Shown in pieces: positions 42,015 to 52,901 of a stretch of 58,265 nt of DNA. Below the pieces are notes generated by a model that made no database searches, had not been told where the DNA came from, and saw only the letters and a program-made list of their open reading frames with translations. The stretch is from Desulfobacteraceae bacterium (GTDB taxonomy: Bacteria > Desulfobacterota > Desulfobacteria > Desulfobacterales > RPRI01): contig JAABQB010000015.1 in the NCBI GenBank assembly GCA_011391695.1, positions 1 to 58,265 on the forward strand, given 5' to 3'. A program made the translations under genes and the position numbers. Each line of letters starts with the position of its first letter. Position 1 is the first letter of the stretch.

Positions 42015-43993
42015 ATAATAAACCTGAAGCCAGAAAGCGGCCCCAGATACTTGCTCCTGCTGGAAACAAAGCCTCGTTTCTTGCCGCGATAGCAGCGGGG
42101 GCGGATGCGGTCTATTGCGGCCTCAAGGTTTATTCCGCCCGCATGGAAGCAAAAAATTTTACGGTCGAAGAACTTGCACCTCTTGCAGGACTTGCTCATG
42201 AAAAAGGGGTTAAGGTATATGTAGCCATAAATTCTCTTTTAAAGCATGAAGACCTTTCTCCTGCCGGTAATCTGGTTTCGAAGCTTGAAAAGCTGGTCAA
42301 ACCGGACGGCCTCATAATCCAGGATCTTGCCCTTGTCGATCTTGCCAAGCAAACCGGGTTTTCCGGCGAACTCCATCTCTCCACACTTGCTAACGTATCA
42401 TTTCCTTGTGCATTGAGACTTGTAAAAGAGCGTCTCGGCATAAACAGGGTTGTTATTCCAAGGGAACTTTCGATTGATGAAATAAAAACGCTTGCCGGAG
42501 CATGCCCTGAAGATCTTTCCCTGGAAGTGTTTGTACATGGCGCCCTCTGCTATGGCATTTCCGGAAGGTGTTACTGGAGCAGTTATCTGGGTGGGAAAAG
42601 CGGCCTGCGCGGAAGATGCGTGCAGCCCTGCAGACGAATTTACACCCAGGGCGGCAGAACGGGCAGATTATTTTCATGCATGGATTTGAGCCTCGATGTT
42701 TTATCGAGGGTTTTATTGCCCATTCCCGAAATAAGCGCATGGAAAATAGAAGGACGTAAAAAAGGCCCTCACTATGTTTATTATACCGTTACCGCTTATA
42801 AAATTCTCAGGGATCTTGGTAATGATCCAAAAGAAAAAAAAACGGCCGTTGAGCTCCTTGAAAGAGCCCTTGGAAGGAAGGGCACCCATTATCATTTCCT
42901 GCCGCAGAGGCCATGGAATCCTGTAACTTCTGACGGGCAGACCGGATCGGGACTTCTTATCGGAAAAATTCAGGGACCTAAACATAATCCCTATTTTATG
43001 CCCAGGGAAGAGCTTCTGCCGGGAGATCTTCTGCGCATAGGTTATGAAGATGAAACGTCTCACGGCACACTGCGTGTCGGAAAGTATGTGCCTCAAAAGG
43101 GGCGTCTTTACATAAAACTCTCTTCCGGTAAAACGCCCGCACCGGGAGCTCCTGTATTTCTAACGGACAGGCGCGAAAAAGCCCTTGATGAAATGATGTC
43201 GGAACTTGAGGGTGAAATAAAGAAATCGCCTATTTCAGAGCTGCCGGTGTTGGAGTTTACTGAACAATTGCCAAAAAAATATAATGACAAACCGACTATT
43301 TATGAGGTTTATATCCACAGAGATTCCGGAGAGACGGGTAAGGGCAAAAAGAGCGGTTTGTGGATTGACGCTGAAGCTTTCGATGGGATGAAAAAGATCA
43401 GTGATAATTCCTTCTGGTGGTGGCTGCCGCCGGTGATATGGCCTGATGAAGAGAAGCGGTTCAGAGAATATATCGATATTGCAGTTGAAAAAGGAAGCCG
43501 CAACTTTGTTTTAAATGCCCCCTGGCAGACCGCGCTGTTTGATAGATTAAAGGGACTGAATATATGGGCCGGACCATTTTGCAATATCTCAAATGTTCTT
43601 GCCGTGAGTATCCTGAAATTGCTTGGTTTCTCAGGGGTAATAGCAAGTCCCGAACTGGGTCACGATGATTACGTGCTTTTCGTTAAGAAAAGTCCGCTTC
43701 CACTCGGAATTGTCATTTCAGGAAACTGGCCGTTTACAGTTTCAAGAATTCTTTCAGACCAGGTAAAACAAGTTTGTGCATTTATCAGCCCCAAAGGAGA
43801 GCAGGCATGGGTTAAGGAATACGGTTCCAATTTCTGGGTATATCCCAACTGGAAGATTGATTTGACGGATAAGAAAGAGGAGCTTCAAAATGCGGGGTAC
43901 AGCATGTTCGTCCATCTTGTCGAGACTCTGCCGGAAGGTATAGAGATGAAAACAAGAAAAGGAATATGGAACTGGGAGATAAACCTTATTTAG
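42011..43993 (+). CDS. Peptidase U32 family protein (non-canonical start)
   Basis: A U32-family protein of about 660 residues, similar in size to the E. coli RNA-modification factor RlhA. The first standard start is ATG at 42143, but the conserved family N-terminus (ILAPAGN, then GADAVYCGLKVYSAR) lies upstream of it in the same frame. That frame is open from 41945 and contains no ATG, GTG or TTG before 42143. The best candidate is ATA at 42011, overlapping the RND stop (ATAG) with CGGAG ten bases upstream. The family cysteine-rich region is present (C in HGALCYGISGRCYWSSYLGGKSG, then RGRCVQPCR). Either initiation is non-standard, or the start has mutated or been misread. Confidence 0.9.
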   Translation: MDNKPEARKRPQILAPAGNKASFLAAIAAGADAVYCGLKVYSARMEAKNFTVEELAPLAGLAHEKGVKVYVAINSLLKHEDLSPAGNLVSKLEKLVKPDGLIIQDLALVDLAKQTGFSGELHLSTLANVSFPCALRLVKERLGINRVVIPRELSIDEIKTLAGACPEDLSLEVFVHGALCYGISGRCYWSSYLGGKSGLRGRCVQPCRRIYTQGGRTGRLFSCMDLSLDVLSRVLLPIPEISAWKIEGRKKGPHYVYYTVTAYKILRDLGNDPKEKKTAVELLERALGRKGTHYHFLPQRPWNPVTSDGQTGSGLLIGKIQGPKHNPYFMPREELLPGDLLRIGYEDETSHGTLRVGKYVPQKGRLYIKLSSGKTPAPGAPVFLTDRREKALDEMMSELEGEIKKSPISELPVLEFTEQLPKKYNDKPTIYEVYIHRDSGETGKGKKSGLWIDAEAFDGMKKISDNSFWWWLPPVIWPDEEKRFREYIDIAVEKGSRNFVLNAPWQTALFDRLKGLNIWAGPFCNISNVLAVSILKLLGFSGVIASPELGHDDYVLFVKKSPLPLGIVISGNWPFTVSRILSDQVKQVCAFISPKGEQAWVKEYGSNFWVYPNWKIDLTDKKEELQNAGYSMFVHLVETLPEGIEMKTRKGIWNWEINLI

Positions 43994-43996
43994 CCG

Positions 43997-44404
43997 TCAC
44001 TTTTTATCAAGATGTTTCTTCAGCTGGTTTTCAAGTTCCGTGAAAAGATTCTTCTGTTTTTCAGCCTGTTGCGCCTGAATAGATGCCACCTTTTGGGTTA
44101 ATTCTTTCCTTGAATCCTGAAATTTTTTTAATTCTTCCTCCATGCTGCTTACTTTGGCATCTTTTGGAATTTCCTCTATCGCAAGGTGATTTTTTACAAA
44201 AAGCCTTGTGCCGAAAGCGCCTTCGACAATTTCAATAACTCCGGTTTCACTCAATTTCCGACAGATGTAGTTCCCCTCTTCAAGTGAAAAGGAAACAAAA
44301 TTGCAGACATCATCTATGGAGGGGGGAACGGAGTGTCGACGTTCAAGCACCCTGATAGCTGAAACAACAAGATGCGCATCGTTATAAAGACTTAAATTCA
44401 GCAT
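43997..44404 (-). CDS. Hypothetical protein, winged-helix-like with C-terminal coiled coil
   Basis: A 135-residue soluble protein. Residues about 1-60 look like a small winged helix (PSIDDVCNFVSFSLEEGNYICRKLSETGVIEIV). Residues 85-130 are a charged coiled coil (MEEELKKFQDSRKELTQKVASIQAQQAEKQKNLFTELENQLKK). I do not recognise a named family. It ends 3 bp from the convergent U32 stop and starts divergently from enolase. Confidence 0.75.
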   Translation of the reverse strand: MLNLSLYNDAHLVVSAIRVLERRHSVPPSIDDVCNFVSFSLEEGNYICRKLSETGVIEIVEGAFGTRLFVKNHLAIEEIPKDAKVSSMEEELKKFQDSRKELTQKVASIQAQQAEKQKNLFTELENQLKKHLDKK

Positions 44405-44482
44405 AATTGATAGTCACAATAATCTGTTAAAAACTATAGTTAAGGGTAAATCAGATATTGCCAGGTTATCTGCCAAGTTATC

Positions 44483-44511
44483 TTGACATATTAATGCAAC
44501 CAGAGTAACAT
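44483..44511 (+). promoter_or_regulatory. Promoter of eno
   Basis: TTGACA (44483-44488), exactly 17 bp, then TAACAT (44506-44511), about 80 bp upstream of the enolase start. Perfect -35 box and spacing with a fair -10 box. Confidence 0.6.
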
Positions 44512-44533
44512 TTCCGCCCGGTTTGTCAAGTAG

Positions 44534-45859
<1,326 letters not shown>

Positions 45860-45933
45860 CGGTTTATATTAAAGAAATCAGGAGTCAGAAGACAGAATCC
45901 AGGCTCCTAAGCCGGCTAATATCATAACAAGAG

Positions 45934-46017
45934 AGGTAATTGCAAAAGTCTCAAAAATCCCCTCTCCCCTTGCGGGAGAGGGTTAGGGTGAGGGGAAACA
46001 TACTTTTGCAATTACCT
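45934..46017. repeat. Palindromic element E (same termini, different interior)
   Basis: An 84-bp element with ends AGGTAATTGCAAAAGT and ACTTTTGCAATTACCT, matching the AATTGCAAAAGT ends of copies A-D. The interior is different: a CCCCTCTCCCCTTGCGGGAG then AGGGTTAGGGTGAGGGG hairpin, of a kind common in many proteobacterial intergenic regions. It lies between eno and pyrG. Confidence 0.82.
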
Positions 46018-46030
46018 TAAGAGACTATAA

Positions 46031-47692
<1,662 letters not shown>

Positions 47693-47709
47693 TTCAAAGT
47701 AACTGCTCA

Positions 47710-47860
47710 GGTGGATAGACTGCAGGCTGTTAGGCTGTAGGAGAAAAATGGGTTGGGTGCTCCCGAATGCGGGTCGAAAATGGTAGGGACCGAGAAGGTT
47801 TTGACAGCCTTGATGCGGTCTATGTGTGGCGCGCAGCCTACAGTCTATAGCCTATCATGC
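47710..47860. repeat. Inverted short-word repeat pair between convergent genes
   Basis: GGATAGACTGCAGGCTG then TTAGGCTGTAGG on the left, and CCTACAGTCTATAGCCTATC at the right end (47837-47856), which reverse-complements to the left set. It lies between convergent pyrG and the GlmS-like gene and touches the latter's stop, so it may terminate transcription from both sides. Confidence 0.65.
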
Positions 47861-50800
47861 AAGTTTTGATACAATGAATTCAGCTATCTTCTCGGCGGAT
47901 ACTCCAAAGAGCTCTTCCATCTTTACCAGATCAAGATATTTGTCTTCCCACGCCACACTGTTTTCCTGAACGATATTTTTTATATGATCATACTTTCCGC
48001 CCAAGGCTTTTATCTTTATCGGGAGCGGCACGGTTTCCCTGAAATAGATATGGAGTAAAAGAAGATTGTCAATGATATTGGGGCTGCCGGGAGAAGCAGA
48101 TATTGCGGGTATGATAATTATGCTGCGGTCGTCTTTCCTCCCTTTCCCAATGTACACATTGCCCTGCTTAACGATAATTTTTTTGGTTCCTTTAAGACGA
48201 TGATCGGTTTCAACGCGTGATGGAATTGATTTTAACGTGCCGTCTTTACTGGCTATTTCAATTGTTGTGTCTTCTGTTAGTTCACCCAGAAGGTTCAGTC
48301 CGCTGATCTTGTATAGAATAGACCCCTTGATTTCCGAAACAATATCCTGCAAATTTTTCAAAACCAGAATGTTCATATTTGTAAGTTGAGAGTGGCTGAT
48401 ATTATGGGCAGAGAGAGAATCGAAGAGTATCCCGTAAAGTTTTTCGCTTATGCGGCTTGTTCCGACAGTAACTGTTTTAGCCTGGTGCTTTATGGCATCT
48501 ATCGGTCTGGACAGTTGGTTTATAGATTCACCAAGAGATTTAATCAGGGTGTTAATCATATTAAGGGCGGTTCCCTTTAAACCGAAATCGAGCTCAAAAT
48601 CAGATACCGGCAGCTTGCCGGAAAGATACTTGCAAAGCAAAACAAGATTTGAAGAAGCATCAAGGCTCATGATCGACGGGAAACGGTTCTCGTTCTTCTT
48701 TTGACGGAAGTCGTTGTAAAACCGGGCTATTTTTTCTCTGAATGATTTTTCAAGAATTAATTCATATATATCAACTCCATGTTCGTGCCGGTCATTAATG
48801 GTGTTTTCAATCTCTTCCCTGAAATTATACATGAATCTTGAACCTTCATTGATGGATAATGCCGCATAGTATCCCCAGATATGGCCTGCAAGAGTATTTA
48901 ATATCGGGGCGAGGTGCTGGCTTACAACCGGAACATGGAAAACATCTTCGGCATACCGACCGAATCTCTCTTCACCTTCATCGGCTATAACAATCGGTGT
49001 AGCCTTATGTGCCTTGAATATCGCGGTATCTTTTATGATGTCGCCGATAACATTGTCCCTTGTTCCGGCAGCGCATATGATGATCAGAGGCTCGGATGAG
49101 AGATCTATATGTTTTTTATCTTCAATGTAATCAGAGGAGATTGTCTTGTAACACAGCTCGCTGAGCTTTATCCGGATTTCGTCGGATGATGCCTTGTTGG
49201 GGCCGCTTCCCACAGCCGCCCAATATGTTTTTGTTACCGCAAGTCTTCCGGCAGATGCTTCAATCTTGTCGCGCAGCAAAAGAACTTTTCTCATTTGTGA
49301 AGGAAGCTCAAGGAGGTTTTTTATCTCTTCTGATATGAACTCCCCGTTTCTGCGTTCCAATAATCGGGCAATAAAAAGGCTGAGAATGCTCCCTGCAACA
49401 ATCTGGCAGTAAAAAGCTTTTGTTGATGCAACCGACATTTCGATATCGCGTCCGCTGCTTGTATAAATAACGCCGTCAACCTTGAAAGTAATATCCGAAT
49501 CCCTCCGGTTAACTATGGCAATAGTATGAGCACCTCTTTTTTTAACCATCTCGACTGCGCGGTTTGTATCTGTTGTTGTCCCCGACTGGCTTATTGCAAC
49601 AACAAGGGCATCCGACATGCCGGACGGATTTTCGTTCCGACCAATCTTGAACCCACTTAGTTCAGATGCTTTATGGGAACTGATATTGATAGAAGGATCG
49701 TCCAGATAATAGTTTAGTATGTCGGAGCATACGAGCGCAGCGACTCCTGCCGTCCCCTGGCCGATAAAGTAAATCCGGCGAATTATGTTATCCCTGAGTG
49801 CGATTTTAAGGGATTCCGGGAATTCCTTTTCCGAAAGAAAAACCGAAGGCTTTTTACTTTCATGGTCGATCTTCCATCGGTTTTGAAGGGTTTTTTCAAC
49901 CGAAGAGGGAGATTCGGAGATCTCTTTGAGAAAATAATGGGGATAATTCTGACGGTCAATATCCCTGGAAGTAATATTCGTATATTTTATATCCTTTTCT
50001 TCAAGCGGAACCGGAGTGTTATCGTAAAACATTGCTTTAATACCGTCAATCCCGCCATTCGATTTCTGGTTTAATATGAATATCTGTCCCTGGGTGCTCC
50101 CGTTTTTACCTTCAACTGTTTTTTCTCCTTCCAGTTTCAGGTAATACGGCGTCTCTTCTATTAATCCGTAAACTTCGGAAGCCGGTATATAGTGGTCTTT
50201 CCCTATTCCGATAAAGACCGCCTGACCGCTTCCCTTCTGTGCAAGAAAAAACCTGCCCGGATCGAGGTCGGTATGCATTGATATGGCGTGGGATCCTTCA
50301 AAATCATTTACAGCGAGGCGAAAAGCTTCCTCGACTTCAAATCCCTTGTTTAAGTATTTTTCAATCTGAAGAGGTATTATCTTCGTATCTGTTGTTATCT
50401 CCCCATGGATAAGATTGCCGCTGCTTTCATATTCTTTTTTAAGCTTAAGGTAATTATCGATGTCTCCGTTTAAACATACGTGGATGATGCCCTTTTCTCC
50501 GGCACAGCCTCCTGTCGTACGGCCGTCAACAGGGTGACAGTTTGCCTCTGTAATGGCGCCGACAGAAGCCCATCTCGTGTGGGATGAAACAGTATGATAA
50601 AGGTTCGGAAAAGAGGAAAGTATCCGGAGTATGCGGTCGTTTTTTATCTGGGAACGCAAAAAAGAGATATTGTCTCCAAGGCTTCCTATCTCTGCCGCAA
50701 TCTTATAAACGAAAGCAAGAGTGACAAGCGGATTTCCGTTTTTCTCTTTTATCCGGTTGATTGTTATCCCGCCATTCAGAAGAATATCAGCGCTTGAGCG

Positions 50801-51592
50801 CTCCTTTAAAATACCTGACAAGTTCTCGTTTGTTATAATTTTCTCAAAGCTTGCGTATTCCGAATCATCCATGGCAAACATCAGGGAAATACCCGCTGAA
50901 TCCCGACCTCTTACCTCAAGACGGTCTATGCTGTTTAAAACCGCGTTTATGTTTTTGTATATGGTTACGGTTGTAAAAGAAGGGCTGTTATCCGACGCGC
51001 CCATAAGTTCGTTTATCTTTGATATGTTTTGCCCGATTTCGCTGGAAAGGGTCCATGAAATATCCTTCAGATTTTCAATCCGGTTTGACATTATATCAAC
51101 TGCTGAAGGTTCAAGTTGCCCCATTTTCTCTGAAAGCACTTTTGATTCCGAATCGATTATGTCGTTTATCTGTTTTGACAGGGATGCAAGTTTCCCCTGA
51201 TGTTTTTTACTGGTATATATGCCGAAAAACTGCTCGTCTCTTTTTAATTCCCTGACGTTTTCAAGAAGAGATTCAATGATCTTTTTCCCGCAAAGGTAGT
51301 TGTCATCAATCGAATAATTATTCTTTATGCAAAGATCAAAGGATCGGGCTTCAATTTTTTCTATGCTCTCTTCAATAAAGGCCATGTCGGTTTTAACAGC
51401 CGGTGTTTTCTCCTTTTTGAAAGAGACTATGCCGGCAAGGCCGCAGCATAGAACATTTTGCCGGCATGGGAAAAATATAAAGGAGTTGCAGGGAACGTCG
51501 GCTGGGTATTTTCCGAAATAGAGCTTTGCGGAAAGGTAGAAAAGGAGCTTTGGGATTCCGTTTGCGATAAGTTTTAGAATGTAGTTTGTCAT
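47855..51592 (-). CDS. Very large GlmS-like protein (glutaminase plus SIS domains)
   Basis: A 1245-residue protein, about twice the length of GlmS. The class II amidotransferase part is recognisable: CGLAGIV with C50, RGRDSAGI at 228-235, HTRWASVGAITEANCHP at 338-354 and LNGDIDN at 374-380. An insert of about 170 residues, mostly helical, separates the cysteine strand from RGRDSAG. Two SIS isomerase halves follow (AISQSGTTTDTNRA and SVASTKAF, then VGSGPNKASSDEIRIKLSE), then a C-terminal extension of over 300 residues with no family I can name. The nucleophile is not N-terminal: 49 residues precede C50, so processing would be needed. It probably makes an amino-sugar phosphate, but this is uncertain. 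It follows kdsB by 30 bp. Confidence 0.85.
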   Translation of the reverse strand: MTNYILKLIANGIPKLLFYLSAKLYFGKYPADVPCNSFIFFPCRQNVLCCGLAGIVSFKKEKTPAVKTDMAFIEESIEKIEARSFDLCIKNNYSIDDNYLCGKKIIESLLENVRELKRDEQFFGIYTSKKHQGKLASLSKQINDIIDSESKVLSEKMGQLEPSAVDIMSNRIENLKDISWTLSSEIGQNISKINELMGASDNSPSFTTVTIYKNINAVLNSIDRLEVRGRDSAGISLMFAMDDSEYASFEKIITNENLSGILKERSSADILLNGGITINRIKEKNGNPLVTLAFVYKIAAEIGSLGDNISFLRSQIKNDRILRILSSFPNLYHTVSSHTRWASVGAITEANCHPVDGRTTGGCAGEKGIIHVCLNGDIDNYLKLKKEYESSGNLIHGEITTDTKIIPLQIEKYLNKGFEVEEAFRLAVNDFEGSHAISMHTDLDPGRFFLAQKGSGQAVFIGIGKDHYIPASEVYGLIEETPYYLKLEGEKTVEGKNGSTQGQIFILNQKSNGGIDGIKAMFYDNTPVPLEEKDIKYTNITSRDIDRQNYPHYFLKEISESPSSVEKTLQNRWKIDHESKKPSVFLSEKEFPESLKIALRDNIIRRIYFIGQGTAGVAALVCSDILNYYLDDPSINISSHKASELSGFKIGRNENPSGMSDALVVAISQSGTTTDTNRAVEMVKKRGAHTIAIVNRRDSDITFKVDGVIYTSSGRDIEMSVASTKAFYCQIVAGSILSLFIARLLERRNGEFISEEIKNLLELPSQMRKVLLLRDKIEASAGRLAVTKTYWAAVGSGPNKASSDEIRIKLSELCYKTISSDYIEDKKHIDLSSEPLIIICAAGTRDNVIGDIIKDTAIFKAHKATPIVIADEGEERFGRYAEDVFHVPVVSQHLAPILNTLAGHIWGYYAALSINEGSRFMYNFREEIENTINDRHEHGVDIYELILEKSFREKIARFYNDFRQKKNENRFPSIMSLDASSNLVLLCKYLSGKLPVSDFELDFGLKGTALNMINTLIKSLGESINQLSRPIDAIKHQAKTVTVGTSRISEKLYGILFDSLSAHNISHSQLTNMNILVLKNLQDIVSEIKGSILYKISGLNLLGELTEDTTIEIASKDGTLKSIPSRVETDHRLKGTKKIIVKQGNVYIGKGRKDDRSIIIIPAISASPGSPNIIDNLLLLHIYFRETVPLPIKIKALGGKYDHIKNIVQENSVAWEDKYLDLVKMEELFGVSAEKIAEFIVSKLA

Positions 51593-51622
51593 GGGTAAAA
51601 TATATTTTATTTTAAATTGTTA

Positions 51623-52375
51623 TTAAATATTTTTTTTGTTTCTTCTGCCGAGAATGTCGCATATTGTCAAAACATCTTCCGGCTTGTCAACTCCGATACT
51701 CTTATGTTCCGTTAGAACAACATGTATGGAAATGTCATTTTCAAGCAACCGCAGTTGTTCAAGCTTTTCTGCAATTTCAAGCCGGCTTGGGCCCAAGGCG
51801 ACAAATACTCTTAAAGCATTCATCCTGAAGGCATAAAGACCTATATGTCCGAAAAACAACTCTTCCTTACCGTCCCGGTAACATGGAATCGGCAAACGTG
51901 AAAAATAAAGAGCTTTTCCTGTTTTGGAAAAAACAACCTTTACCTGATTGATGTTCCCGGCTTCACTTTGTCCGATCTTTCTTGCCAAAGTGGTTACTTC
52001 AATTTCAGGTGATACGAAAAGCTGAACCAGTTCGGTGAGCATTGCAGGTTCTAAAAGCGGTTCATCTCCCTGTATGTTCACAATTATGGCGTCATCAGGA
52101 AGATTTAATAATTGTGCAGCCTCCAGAACGCGGTCGGTTCCGCTCGGATGATCTCGGGTCATGATCACCGGCACATTGAGCGCTGTAGCGGCGGATAGTA
52201 TACGCTCGTCATCTGTTGCAAGAAAGACCTGTGAAAGTTCAGGACATTTACTCGCCCGGGTAAAGACGTGCCAGAACATCGGCTTGCCTGATATATCGGC
52301 AAGAGGCTTTCCCGGAAAACGGGTCGATCCATACCGGGCCGGGATTATCCCGTAACATTTTTGCTGTTTTTCCAT
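51623..52375 (-). CDS. kdsB: 3-deoxy-manno-octulosonate cytidylyltransferase
   Basis: A 250-residue enzyme that activates Kdo with CTP for lipopolysaccharide inner core, showing that the cell makes LPS. Motifs: [44 protein letters not shown] and HIGLYAFR. Full length. It is upstream of the GlmS-like gene on the same strand (30 bp), a plausible envelope-sugar pair. CTP synthase, which makes its co-substrate, is encoded beyond that gene. Confidence 0.97.
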   Translation of the reverse strand: MEKQQKCYGIIPARYGSTRFPGKPLADISGKPMFWHVFTRASKCPELSQVFLATDDERILSAATALNVPVIMTRDHPSGTDRVLEAAQLLNLPDDAIIVNIQGDEPLLEPAMLTELVQLFVSPEIEVTTLARKIGQSEAGNINQVKVVFSKTGKALYFSRLPIPCYRDGKEELFFGHIGLYAFRMNALRVFVALGPSRLEIAEKLEQLRLLENDISIHVVLTEHKSIGVDKPEDVLTICDILGRRNKKNI

Positions 52376-52901
52376 AGCGGTTAATATTTTTCCGGGATCA
52401 AGATCTCTATTGCCAGATTAACGATTTTAATTTATTGAAGATTCCAGCCGCAAGTCCGCCGTGTCGGACCTTCGGCTGGAATGCGGTCGCTGTTCCGGTT
52501 CAATATTGTGTAAATCCACCCAATTGAATACATCTCTTGTATCAAATACAGTTTTGGATAGAATATTGCAAGATTTTCATTTGAGAAAAAACTATCTCAG
52601 CATAACCGTTTCAATTCGTCGATATCCATATTAATTCTTTGAGAAATCAGCGCGAATTTCTAATAATGACTTAAAATAAAGCCGGTTTCCAGGTTCGTTG
52701 CTTATAGAATGCCGCTATCGGCATCAAATTGCTTTTTACCAAGCAGTCGATATTTACATAGTTTATTTTTTGCTCTATTGTAAACCTTGCAGATTCTTAA
52801 ATAGCCTGGAGTTTTGTTACTCACGTGAAAATGGGAATTATAATTGTCGTTGATCAGGCCGGATTCCATCCATTCGCGGAAATTACGTTAAAGAGCGGTT
52901 A
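52376..52901. other. Divergent spacer with a perfect-ended palindrome
   Basis: 526 bp between divergent kdsB and hrpA. The 42-bp palindrome at 52441-52482 is listed separately. The rest is AT-rich with no supported ORF, and promoters for both genes could not be chosen with confidence. Confidence 0.5.
52441..52482. repeat. REP-like palindrome
   Basis: ATTCCAGCCG at the left end pairs perfectly with CGGCTGGAAT at the right end, with inner GTCCG/CGGAC pairing and a CCGTGT loop. One copy in this window. It resembles repetitive extragenic palindromes. Confidence 0.7.

Noticed and set aside
47855-51592. Housekeeping glmS
   Set aside because: Nearly twice the usual length, nucleophile not N-terminal, and large extra domains; the function may be related but the name is not safe.
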